DNA from: Beroe forskalii
Lineage: Eukaryota > Ctenophora > Nuda > Beroida > Beroidae
Length of the DNA stretch: 64,000 bases
Reading direction: 5' to 3'
Assembly (NCBI GenBank): GCA_011033025.1
Contig: WFMF01000435.1
Location: 89,461 to 153,460, forward strand
Made by a program: the position numbers and the translations under genes
Shown: one piece after another, positions 61,501-64,000 of the stretch
Position numbering within the stretch: position 1 is the stretch's first letter
Layout of the letters: each line of letters starts with the position of its first letter
Notes under the pieces: generated by a model
Seen by the model: only the letters and a program-made list of their open reading frames with translations
Told to the model about the DNA's origin: nothing
Database searches by the model: none

Positions 61501-63858
61501 TTCCACCAAGACAAAATCTCTCGCTGAAAAGAGCACAAAATAAAACAGAAAGCAGCAGCATGATACTGAAATGTGAATTTTTGTCGCATTCACGGGGTAA
61601 AATGTTATTAACTTGTTAATATAACTCATTAAAGTCTCTAAAACTCTCAAAGATGTGGTCCTTATGTGACATCAGAAACTAATTTCAGCTGCATTGTTGA
61701 ACAAATGAACAACACGTGGAAATAAGAAGTTGGTGCTTGATGTCGTCGCAATTTCTTGGCATGATTTTCACAGTATTGAACATAAAACTAAAATATTTTA
61801 CTTTTGTTCACTTATTCTGAAAGTCTGAAGAATTGTTATAATTATCCTTTTACCAAACTCCCCATCCCTTCTACTTTGGTATTGAAATCATTTTTTCCCT
61901 CCCCCAATGCCATTTTTACCATTAAAGTCAAAATACATGACCTTGGCCTTATTATCAGACCTCTGAAATCTATGCCTTTGCGATTGGTTCCATTAAGATA
62001 CCCTCACCCTGGGGCCCAATGTTATCTTCAAGAATCTGATCTTCTAAAGCTCCATTTCCAGTCTTTTGACAACCTGTAACCCTACAGATCAGAACTATCA
62101 CTATTATCAGCAATAGGGCTAGAAAAATTGGAACCATGATTGACTGACTGTGATCGAGAGTTTCCATCTTTGGTAAGGCTAAACAAGGTTTAGGACGAAC
62201 ATTCTTGGAGCATTTGACCGTTTGGACTGCTGTATGGTTGAGATTTTGGACCCCAAATCCTTGGTTACACTGGATAGTGACGATGCTTCCCGGTAAAAAG
62301 AACGGTACCTGGTCTTGGTTCAGGATTTTGCTGTTTTTAACAGAAATTCGCCCAAAGGAACACTGATTCGATTCAGTACTAGGAAGAACAAACATAATGG
62401 AACTTAAAGTAGCCACGTGTTTTGAGGTTGATGACGCGCTTGTATAGAGGAACGATGAGTACTTGAAATCTGGAGAAGTGAAGGCCTCTACTCTGTAAAT
62501 ACAGATCATTCCAACAACATGGTTGCTCTTTCCAATGAATACCCGACCTTTCGAAGCGACCCTTTCGTCTGTCGCGAAGATCACCACGAAAGGGTCTTGA
62601 ATTTTCCAGTCCAACACCAAGGTTGAATTTATCTTTGATATTTTGAATTTGTTCATGCTATGCTGTCCATCATTAATTTCGGTTATCGTCCATAAATCTG
62701 CACTCTTGCACTTTTTCCAAATAAGTTTACGTTCATTTGTTGTGTTGTTGCTTTTATCTTCAACTGCCAGACATCTTATTATTCCAGGGATCCCAACATC
62801 CGTATCCATGATGTAAACCCCGCTTTTACTCATTTCCATAACTTTATCTAAGTCCCACAAGCACTGGGTGCACTCTAGATTTACCGAAACAACATCAAAT
62901 CGAATGTTTTCCTCGTATTGCAGTCGATCATCCCGAGCCAGCAGACACATTCGAGTGATCAGGTTAAACACAATAACTGAACAGCTATCAGAGTACTGGG
63001 TCAGCTTGCAATACCTCCAACAATCTTCCAAACTTCCTGTTCTAAAATTTTCTATGTAAGACTCTCTCGGTATTCTTTCTAGAGCTCTATGTTCTATGCA
63101 AGACCGATTGAAATTTTCAGGAGTTGTTTCTGATTTAGACACTGGTTTGAAGGATTCTGTAGGATTTGCACTTCCACCAAGACAAAATTTCTCGGTGAAC
63201 AGGGCACAAAATAGCACAAAAAGCAGCGTCATCTTATGGAAATGCTGAAATGTGAAATTTTGTCACGGCTACGGACTAAAAGTTTATTTAAATATTATGT
63301 TAACATAACTCATTAAAATCTTTAAAATTCTCAATGATGCTTCCCTTTATGACATCAGATAATAATTTAAGTTGTATTATTGAACATCACGTTTAAATTA
63401 GAAGTTGATGCTTGAAGTCTTAGTATGGATTTGAGATTTCTTGGAATCATTCTAACAGAATTAGAAATATAATAATAATGAAATAGGGTCACAATACTAT
63501 ATTAAACCACTGTTTATAATATAATCTTGACAGTTATGTTTTTGTGGCACACCTGAGTGTGATAGAAGTTTTGCCACCATATAATTATTATATTTTTGGT
63601 ACGTACCCTTAGTAAAGGTTTACCTACCGAATTCCAAGCCGAGTCTCCCTGCACAGGAGACAGCAAACTATACATTGTTACTGATTATAACACTCGACGA
63701 ATTTTAGTTGTTACGTTTAACATCGGTCTAAGGAAACTTTAATAAAAAGAACAGTACCTCCCAGATCCTCAAGTGAGATGGTTGGATAACGGAGGGGAAG
63801 ACAGATGATTGAAAGTAGGATCTCAATCGCTCCCCGTCTCAGTTCCTTGGACTCGTAC
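30906..63858 (-). CDS. RALGAPB: Ral GTPase-activating protein subunit beta, 5' end outside window
   Basis: The beta subunit is the non-catalytic partner that stabilises the RalGAP heterodimer acting on RalA and RalB. Visible exons: 63858-63758, 54185-54079, 53272-53187, 53152-53052, 52806-52672, 52318-52184, 45240-45161, 44662-44549, 44209-44114, 43722-43583, 42677-42601, 42347-42232, 42127-41927, 41357-41220, 41057-40920, 40396-40310, 40112-39895, 32325-32139, 31916-31608, 31100-30906. All phases agree and give 919 codons plus stop TGA. Family landmarks: [108 protein letters not shown]. The GWTG and HPLxxGL segments favour beta over alpha. The 53152-53052 exon, joined by a roughly 34-nt intron, is least certain. 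The gene hosts seven nested genes. Confidence 0.88.
31202..31562. mobile_element. TIR element in the last RALGAPB intron
   Basis: AGGATGTTAAATACGTATTT at the left and GCATGTATTTAACATCCCTG at the right are inverted. The interior is rich in AATACG and CGTATT. Shorter relatives are near 41087-41165 and 53785-53815. No coding capacity. Confidence 0.65.
33216..33356. mobile_element. Best copy of the ACGGTGACAGTTCGA MITE
   Basis: ACGGTGACAGTTCGACCTGC at the left faces AGTTCGAACTGTCACCGT at the right. Inside, GTGTGCGCGGCGTAAGTTTG and GCGCGGCGTA blocks are mirrored. About 141 bp, non-coding. Confidence 0.75.
33583..33628. repeat. Short TTAGGG-like run
   Basis: About seven degenerate GGGTTA units. 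A similar short run, on the opposite strand, is near 47218-47266. Both are too short and degenerate to be more than interstitial telomere-like repeats. Confidence 0.6.
33664..33803. repeat. Perfect 140-bp palindrome
   Basis: Two 70-base arms are exact reverse complements about the centre of GATTATAATC, with no loop. The ends are ATAGTTAATATGATATC and GATATCATATTAACTAT. It lies in the intron of RALGAPB that also holds the BTB-like gene. Confidence 0.88.
33864..34677. repeat. Large inverted minisatellite, about 0.8 kb
   Basis: The left arm starts TCATATGAAAGTATACCAAT and continues with dozens of 11-bp units (GACCCCCTGCT, GACCCCCTACT, GAACCCCTGGT). The right arm is the inverted form ending ATTGGTATACTTTCATACGA. 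Inside the arrays the sequence ACCACTTTCTGATCATTG is also mirrored, so the array was inverted together with its flanks. It ends about 60 bp before the start codon of the BTB-like gene. Confidence 0.8.
34738..38969 (+). CDS. BTB/POZ-like protein nested in RALGAPB intron
   Basis: Exons 34738-34853, 35594-35992, 37190-38574 and 38893-38969 join in phase with GT-AG sites into 658 residues. Exons 1 and 2 resemble a BTB fold: [20 protein letters not shown], then a [16 protein letters not shown] segment and helices [17 protein letters not shown]. The remaining 450 residues I do not recognise; they contain acidic and basic stretches and a hydrophobic aromatic end ([10 protein letters not shown]). Within exon 3, residues near 200-270 are a Pro/Gln-rich repeat flanked by two copies of RYLLHNMDL. 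That 213-nt segment (37274-37486) starts GTATCT and ends CCAG, so it may be a spliced intron, giving 587 residues. Nothing shows its function; BTB proteins commonly act as dimers or ubiquitin-ligase adaptors. Confidence 0.72.
34888..35055. repeat. MITE in BTB intron 1 (CATAGACACGCGCC end)
   Basis: AAAATACATAGACACGCGCC at the left faces CACGCGGCTATGTATTTTCT at the right, with CGGGTC and CTGATCGG blocks inside. A relative is at 54215-54375 in another RALGAPB intron. The open minus-strand frame across it is accidental. Confidence 0.55.
35284..35492. repeat. MITE in BTB intron 1 (ATCATGGAACCGGA ends)
   Basis: ATCATGGAACCGGATTATAC at the left and GGTAAAGTCCGGTTCCATGA at the right are inverted, about 209 bp apart end to end. 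No coding frame. Confidence 0.65.
36292..36763. mobile_element. TIR element in BTB intron 2
   Basis: Left ATGCACCTTATATTATTCC and TTGGCCTTTATTTAACCGGC face right GGCTAAATAAAGGCCAATAA and GGTAAGGTGCAT. Inside, GGCCGGTTAAAA blocks repeat. A fragment of the same family is at 25155-25225, just before an ACBD6 exon. Confidence 0.65.
37274..37486 (+). repeat. AG|GT-flanked duplication with minisatellite in BTB exon 3
   Basis: The 29-bp segment beginning AGGTATCTCCTCCATAACAT occurs at both ends. Between them lie units of AACGTTACCCCAATGTTCCC type. The distance is 213 nt, in frame. The left copy offers a donor (CACAAG|GTATCT) and the right an acceptor (CGCCAG|GTATCT). Confidence 0.75.
38583..38701. 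repeat. Fullest copy of the CCAATCAGCG MITE
   Basis: GTTTACCCACGTG at the left and CCTAAGGGTAAGCT at the right, with GACCAATCAGCGTCCGAGTT facing TTCGCTGATTGGCCAATG. It fills much of the last intron of the BTB-like gene, starting eight bases after the donor. Confidence 0.65.
39384..39880. repeat. CCTTATAAGG array with two copied RALGAPB exon edges
   Basis: About a dozen CCTTATAAGG palindromes are spaced roughly 28-30 bp apart within TATTATTCCTTATAAGGGAT units. Embedded near 39579-39634 and 39700-39755 are two copies of the last 55-60 bp of the exon 39895-40112, with its donor CACCAG|GTACCATG. CCTTATAAGG fits the CC(A/T)6GG box bound by SRF. The same unit recurs in the ACBD6 intron at 25895-26490. 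Confidence 0.8.
40405..40485 (-). repeat. Introner-like element, copy 2
   Basis: GGAATAACGACCGGTTAACC followed by CCGGTTTACCGAGCGTTTTT and AGCCAACCGAAACCGG. On the minus strand its end merges into the acceptor of the RALGAPB exon at 40396, reading TTATTCCTACCTGCAG|GCC. Confidence 0.65.
40490..40941 (-). repeat. 34-bp array built on a RALGAPB exon donor edge
   Basis: About 13 copies of a 34-bp unit that, on the minus strand, reads GTAACATTTCACTGTCATAG then TACTATACATGCAG. The last 22 bases copy the end of the exon 40920-41057 and the GTAAC its donor. Every unit thus begins GT and ends AG, so each looks like a miniature intron. Confidence 0.85.
41384..41509. repeat. MITE with GGTGGCGTGTCGAACT ends
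   Basis: GGTGGCGTGTCGAACTCCTA at the left and AGAGTTCGACACGCCGCCG at the right, with GCGCGGCTCAC facing GTGAGCCGCGC. A second copy is at 45020-45150. It lies between the real acceptor edge of the RALGAPB exon 41220-41357 and a copy of that edge at 41511-41541. Confidence 0.7.
41640..41930 (-). repeat. 25-bp array sharing a RALGAPB donor
   Basis: About a dozen units of CTGCAAACTGCAGAAACTAA followed by CCTCT. On the minus strand each contains AGAG|GTTAGTTTCTGCAG, identical to the donor junction of the exon 41927-42127. Confidence 0.8.
42377..42520. repeat. 48-bp tandem repeat in RALGAPB intron
   Basis: Units combine ATGGTAACGCGTGACATATA and ACCAAGGTAACGCATGACAC. Unlike the other arrays in this gene it does not copy the neighbouring exon edge. 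Confidence 0.65.
42904..43578 (-). repeat. Four copies of a RALGAPB exon end joined by TCTG microsatellites
   Basis: The true exon is 43583-43722. About 100 bp of its 3' part, with donor GCGAG|GTGAG, is copied four times downstream (units starting near 42904, 43101, 43228 and 43418), each linked by (TCTG)n tracts. All copies lack the exon's acceptor. The long minus-strand frames here result from the tetranucleotide tracts and the copies being nearly in register. Confidence 0.85.
43935..44110 (-). repeat. 41-bp array copying a RALGAPB exon donor edge
   Basis: Four further copies of TGTAGATACCTGCGATATGG with GCCGGGTTTTCTCCTACTT. On the minus strand they repeat the last 21 bases of the exon 44114-44209 with the donor GCAG|GTATCTACAG. 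Confidence 0.85.
44235..44382. repeat. CGCG-rich MITE (GTCTCGACCTTTTGAGGCGC ends)
   Basis: GTCTCGACCTTTTGAGGCGC at the left and GCGCCTCAAAAGATCGAGAC at the right are inverted over 20 bp with one mismatch. About 148 bp. Confidence 0.75.
44680..44825. repeat. GGGGGAGTTTGA minisatellite
   Basis: About seven units of 18-22 bp (GAGGGGATAAGGGGGAGTTT type) directly behind the acceptor of the RALGAPB exon 44549-44662. It provides an extremely pyrimidine-rich tract on the minus strand. Confidence 0.7.
45682..45687 (+). promoter_or_regulatory. Possible TATA box of the PRCP-like gene
   Basis: TATAAA lies 58 bp upstream of the start codon at 45745, which would leave an untranslated leader of about 30 nt. 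Confidence 0.4.
45745..48920 (+). CDS. PRCP: Lysosomal Pro-X carboxypeptidase-like (peptidase family S28)
   Basis: S28 enzymes remove residues next to proline, in lysosomes or outside the cell. Exons: 45745-45967, 46191-46287, 46459-46634, 46909-47003, 47349-47441, 47628-47781, 47932-48111, 48241-48445, 48662-48920; together 493 residues, as in the family (human PRCP 496). A signal peptide ([18 protein letters not shown]) opens the protein. The nucleophile is Ser159 in GGSYGG. The DPW and GAHHLDMR segments in the last exon carry the expected Asp and His of the triad. [12 protein letters not shown] matches PRCP better than DPP7. Two introns are unusual: the third would be GA-AG (46635-46908) and the sixth GC-AG (47782-47931). 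Without removing the third, the frame stops soon after. The gene lies antisense inside a RALGAPB intron. Confidence 0.87.
46638..46860 (+). repeat. Introner-like element, tandem copies 3 and 4
   Basis: AACGACCGGTTAACCGAATC begins right behind PRCP exon 3; a second unit follows from about 46745 (GGTGAACCGAAATACCGGTT, ACGTTTTTAGCAACCCG). The sequence CTGGCAGGATGGA occurs at both intron edges (from 46628 and 46902), as a target-site duplication would. Confidence 0.7.
50335..51245. repeat. 44-bp minisatellite in RALGAPB intron
   Basis: About 20 units built from CCACGCCTTCCTTGACGAGT followed by GATGACCAGCCCCTCCTACT. Read on the minus strand the units encode a repetitive [14 protein letters not shown] string, which I take as accidental. 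Confidence 0.8.
51250..52140. repeat. Higher-order repeat with TCTAACGGGTCTGTTAGA
   Basis: Three to four units of 200-300 bp share ATCATCTGTGATGCTGTATA, TCTAACGGGTCTGTTAGAAG and CTCTGTCCCATGAGTTAGAT, interspersed with single units of the 44-bp minisatellite. It reaches within 45 bp of the donor of the RALGAPB exon 52184-52318. Confidence 0.7.
54215..54375. repeat. MITE before the receptor cluster
   Basis: GTCTATAATATATAGACAC at the left and CGCGTGTCTATGTATTTTAT at the right, with a perfect internal hairpin around CCCTCGGGCTAACGCCCGAGGG. Behind it (54417-54430) is a short copy, GTCTCCTGGG, of the neighbouring RALGAPB acceptor edge. Confidence 0.6.
54426..55102. other. No gene seen; cluster 3' flank
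   Basis: Between the MITE and copy A there is only AT-rich sequence. I see no AATAAA-type signal I would trust, and no fragment of a sixth cluster member. Confidence 0.5.
55103..56380 (-). CDS. PAN/sushi-like type I membrane protein, copy A
   Basis: 425 residues. A signal peptide (1 to about 20) is followed by a PAN/apple-like domain (about 52-131; cysteines 52, 78, 82, 91, 103, 128, 131). A central domain (about 145-290) has a CLAV...W...C...W pattern faintly recalling a ricin-type trefoil. A sushi-like domain (296-355) has four cysteines 296, 327, 346, 355 with [10 protein letters not shown]. One helix (about 370-391) and a cytoplasmic tail of about 33 residues follow. The tail has no tyrosine, so no ITIM or ITAM. 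N-glycosylation sites are present (NLT, NRT, NST, NHT). The coding sequence is unspliced, but an acceptor-like CACATTTCAG sits four bases before the ATG, so a leader intron is likely. I recognise no named family; a surface receptor is an inference from architecture. Confidence 0.85.
   Translation of the reverse strand: MLLLSVLFCALFSEKFCLGGSANLTESFKPRSESENTPENLKWSVKNFNRSCIEHRALEKIPRESYIDTFRAGSLEDCWMYCKLTQYSDSCSVVMFNLITRLCLLARDDRLQYEENIRFDVVSVNLECTQCLWDLDKVMEMSKSGVYIMNTGIGIPGIIRCLAVEEDSMNRTSERQLIWKKCKGADLWTITEMNDRQHSMNKFKISKKNSTLVLDWKIDDDFVDIFAIEEEEASDRRVFITRDFGADESSCEYKIEAYTSLSPRYSMYLFTSRDTSRPDASLTPVSFVIPTRSDQCSVKELTVKNSNILNKDQVPFFLPGSIVTIQCNQGFGVQNLNHTAVQTAKCSKNVRPKPCLALPKMETLDQSQSIMVPIFLALLLIIVFALICRVTWCQKTGNGASEDQILEENIGPQGEGILMEPIAKA
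56781..58058 (-). CDS. PAN/sushi-like type I membrane protein, copy B
   Basis: 425 residues with the layout of copy A. Compared with A it has EGNIR, LGDLDTV, IMNAG, EDDSMN and WTKCKG in the PAN-to-central part, and DPCSVKELA and FILPGNI in the sushi-like domain. These variants, except the last two, are shared with copy C, its neighbour. Its upstream flank, however, matches that of copy D (CTCTCAAAGATGTGGTCCTT and ATCAGAAACTAATTTCAGCT). The residue before CSVK is Pro instead of Gln; all cysteines are kept. Confidence 0.85.
   Translation of the reverse strand: MLLLSVLFCALFSEKFCLGGSANLTESFKPRSESENTPENLKWSVKNFNRSCIEHRALKRIPRESYIDTFRTGSLEDCWRYCKLTQYSDSCSVVVFNLITRMCLLARDDRLQYEGNIRFDVVSVNLECTQCLGDLDTVMEMSKSGVYIMNAGIGIPGIIRCLAVEDDSMNRTSERKLIWTKCKGADLWTITEMNDRQHSMNKFKISKINSTLILDWKIDDDFVDIFAIEEEEASDRRVFITRNFGAGESSCEYKIEAYTSLSPRYSMYLFTSRDTSRPDASLTPVSFVIPTRSDPCSVKELAVKNSKILNQDQVPFILPGNIVTIQCNQGFGVQNLNHTAVQTVKCSKNVRPKPCLALPKMETLDQSQSIMVPIFLALLLIIVFALICRVTWCQKTGNGASEDQILEENIGPQGEGILMEPIAKA
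58609..59886 (-). CDS. PAN/sushi-like type I membrane protein, copy C
   Basis: 425 residues. The N-terminal half is almost identical to copy B, while the end of the central domain and the sushi start ([26 protein letters not shown]) equal copy D. The signal-peptide region reads SERFRLGG, losing the cysteine found in the other copies at this position. The upstream flank equals that of copy A (CATGATGCGGTCCTTATGTG and ACGCGTAAATAAGAAGTTGG). The tail ([20 protein letters not shown]) is that of A and B. It thus combines blocks from at least two neighbours. The unique gap 58265-58480 separates it from copy B. Confidence 0.85.
   Translation of the reverse strand: MLLLSVLFCALFSERFRLGGSANLTESFKPRSKSENTPENLKWSVKNFNRSCIEHRALKRIPRESYIDTFRTGSLEDCWRYCKLTQYSDSCSVVVFNLITRMCLLARDDRLQYEGNIRFDVVSVNLECTQCLGDLDTVMEMSKSGVYIMNAGIGIPGIIRCLAVEDDSMNRTSERKLIWTKCKGADLWTITEMNDRQHSMNKFKISKINSTLILDWKIDDDFVDIFAIEEEEASDRQVFITRNFGAGESSCEYKIEAYTSLSPRYSMYLFTSRDTSRPDASLTPVSFVIPTRSDQCSVKKLTVKNSKILNQDQVPFFLPGSIVTIQCNQGFGVQNLNHTAVQTVKCSKNVRPKPCLALPKMETLDQSQSIMVPIFLALLLIIVFALICRVTWCQKTGNGASEDQILEENIGPQGEGILMEPIAKA
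60284..61561 (-). CDS. PAN/sushi-like type I membrane protein, copy D
   Basis: 425 residues. In the PAN and central part it follows copy A (EENIR, WDLDKV, IMNTG, EEDSMN, WKKCKG), with own changes TKGNDGQ and LVLNW. The membrane helix and tail ([20 protein letters not shown]) follow copy E instead of A to C. The start of the protein ([27 protein letters not shown]) follows B and C. The upstream flank pairs with B. Confidence 0.85.
   Translation of the reverse strand: MLLLSVLFCALFSERFCLGGSANLTESFKPRSKSENTPENLKWSVKNFNRSCIEHRALKRIPRESYIDTFRTGSLEDCWRYCKLTQYSDSCSVIVFNLITRMCLLARDDRLQYEENIRFDVVSVNLECTQCFWDLDKVMEMSKSGVYIMNTGIGIPGIIRCLAVEEDSMNRTSERQLIWKKCKGADLWTITKGNDGQHSMNKFKISKKNSTLVLNWKIDDDFVDIFAIEEEEASDRQVFITRNFGAGESSCEYKIEAYTSLSPRYSMYLFTSRDTSRPDASLTPVSFVIPTRSDQCSVKKLTVKNSKILNQDQVPFFLPGSIVTIQCNQGFGVQNLNHTAVQTVKCSKNVRPKPCLALPKMETLDHSQSIMVPIFLALLLIIVIVLICKVTGCQKTGNGALEDQILEENIGPQGEGILMEPIAKA
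61970..63232 (-). CDS. PAN/sushi-like type I membrane protein, copy E (divergent centre)
   Basis: 420 residues. It lacks a short stretch before the first PAN cysteine ([10 protein letters not shown]) and starts [12 protein letters not shown]. From about residue 215 to 300 it differs strongly from A-D: it has [40 protein letters not shown] and [12 protein letters not shown]. Just afterwards, from [14 protein letters not shown] onward, it is again almost identical to C and D. So divergence is confined to one domain edge. It is the first gene of the cluster in transcription order and the closest to the RALGAPB exon at 63758. Its leader acceptor is also CACATTTCAG, but its ATG lies 12 bases behind it. 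Confidence 0.85.
   Translation of the reverse strand: MTLLFVLFCALFTEKFCLGGSANPTESFKPVSKSETTPENFNRSCIEHRALERIPRESYIENFRTGSLEDCWRYCKLTQYSDSCSVIVFNLITRMCLLARDDRLQYEENIRFDVVSVNLECTQCLWDLDKVMEMSKSGVYIMDTDVGIPGIIRCLAVEDKSNNTTNERKLIWKKCKSADLWTITEINDGQHSMNKFKISKINSTLVLDWKIQDPFVVIFATDERVASKGRVFIGKSNHVVGMICIYRVEAFTSPDFKYSSFLYTSASSTSKHVATLSSIMFVLPSTESNQCSFGRISVKNSKILNQDQVPFFLPGSIVTIQCNQGFGVQNLNHTAVQTVKCSKNVRPKPCLALPKMETLDHSQSIMVPIFLALLLIIVIVLICRVTGCQKTGNGALEDQILEDNIGPQGEGILMEPIAKA
63240..63757. other. 5' flank of copy E, no gene seen
   Basis: The first 200 bp resemble the upstream flanks of the other copies in decayed form (AACTCATTAAAATC, GATGC, TGTGACATCA-like words). The rest, up to the RALGAPB exon, is unique AT-rich intron sequence. 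Confidence 0.5.
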
Positions 63859-64000
63859 CTGTAACAGCAGACGATTAATAAGGCGGTTTAGCCCGCCTTT
63901 AGGCAATAAAATCACAAAATTATTTGTTATTTTACCGCCTTTCTGGAAATGTTAACATCTACATGTATCATGATGATAATATAAGGTGTATCATGGTATG

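Noticed and set aside
55103..63232. The cluster as a viral or retroelement envelope-like family
   Set aside because: No polymerase, LTR or capsid frames nearby; PAN- and sushi-like cysteine patterns fit animal surface proteins.

Overview
This window looks like nuclear DNA of an intron-rich animal, probably an aquatic invertebrate that keeps cilia. It is AT-rich and full of short inverted-repeat transposons and minisatellites. The recognisable genes are animal housekeeping genes split by introns: CIMIP2B, ACBD6, RALGAPB and PRCP. There are no bacterial operons, tRNA, rRNA or CRISPR arrays. I cannot fix the phylum. A GA-AG intron and a GC-AG intron are compatible with larvacean-like splicing but do not prove it.

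Layout. Bases 1-17,200 contain no gene I can support: they hold MITE-like elements (many with a TGACGTCA core), a Helitron 3' end, E-box arrays and a 1.44-kb element filled by a 22-bp minisatellite. A possible small exon lies at 17,284-17,401 (-). CIMIP2B (ciliary microtubule inner protein) is at 20,275-21,063 (-), in one exon. ACBD6 (acyl-CoA-binding domain plus ankyrin repeats) runs 29,089-24,438 (-) in seven exons. From 30,906 to beyond 63,858 (-) runs one very large gene, RALGAPB (Ral GTPase-activating protein, beta subunit). Twenty exons, 919 residues in one consistent reading frame, are visible; the 5' part lies outside the window.

RALGAPB is a host gene. One intron holds a four-exon BTB-like gene (34,738-38,969, +). 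Another holds a nine-exon S28 serine carboxypeptidase of the PRCP type (45,745-48,920, +). A third, about 9.6 kb, holds five tandem, near-identical, intronless-coding genes (55,103-63,232, -). These five encode secreted-then-anchored proteins with a signal peptide, a PAN/apple-like domain, a central domain, a sushi-like domain, one membrane helix and a short tail without tyrosine. I do not recognise this architecture as a named family. It is the best candidate here for an undescribed surface-receptor system.

The second theme is intron architecture. Many introns carry tandem copies of the neighbouring exon edge including its AG|GT splice site, or carry transposon ends lying exactly at a splice site. 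This is what one would expect from introns being created or enlarged by tandem duplication of AG|GT segments and by introner-like insertions. Exon coordinates were read by hand, checked by splice dinucleotides, phase and similarity recalled from the families; transcripts have not been seen.
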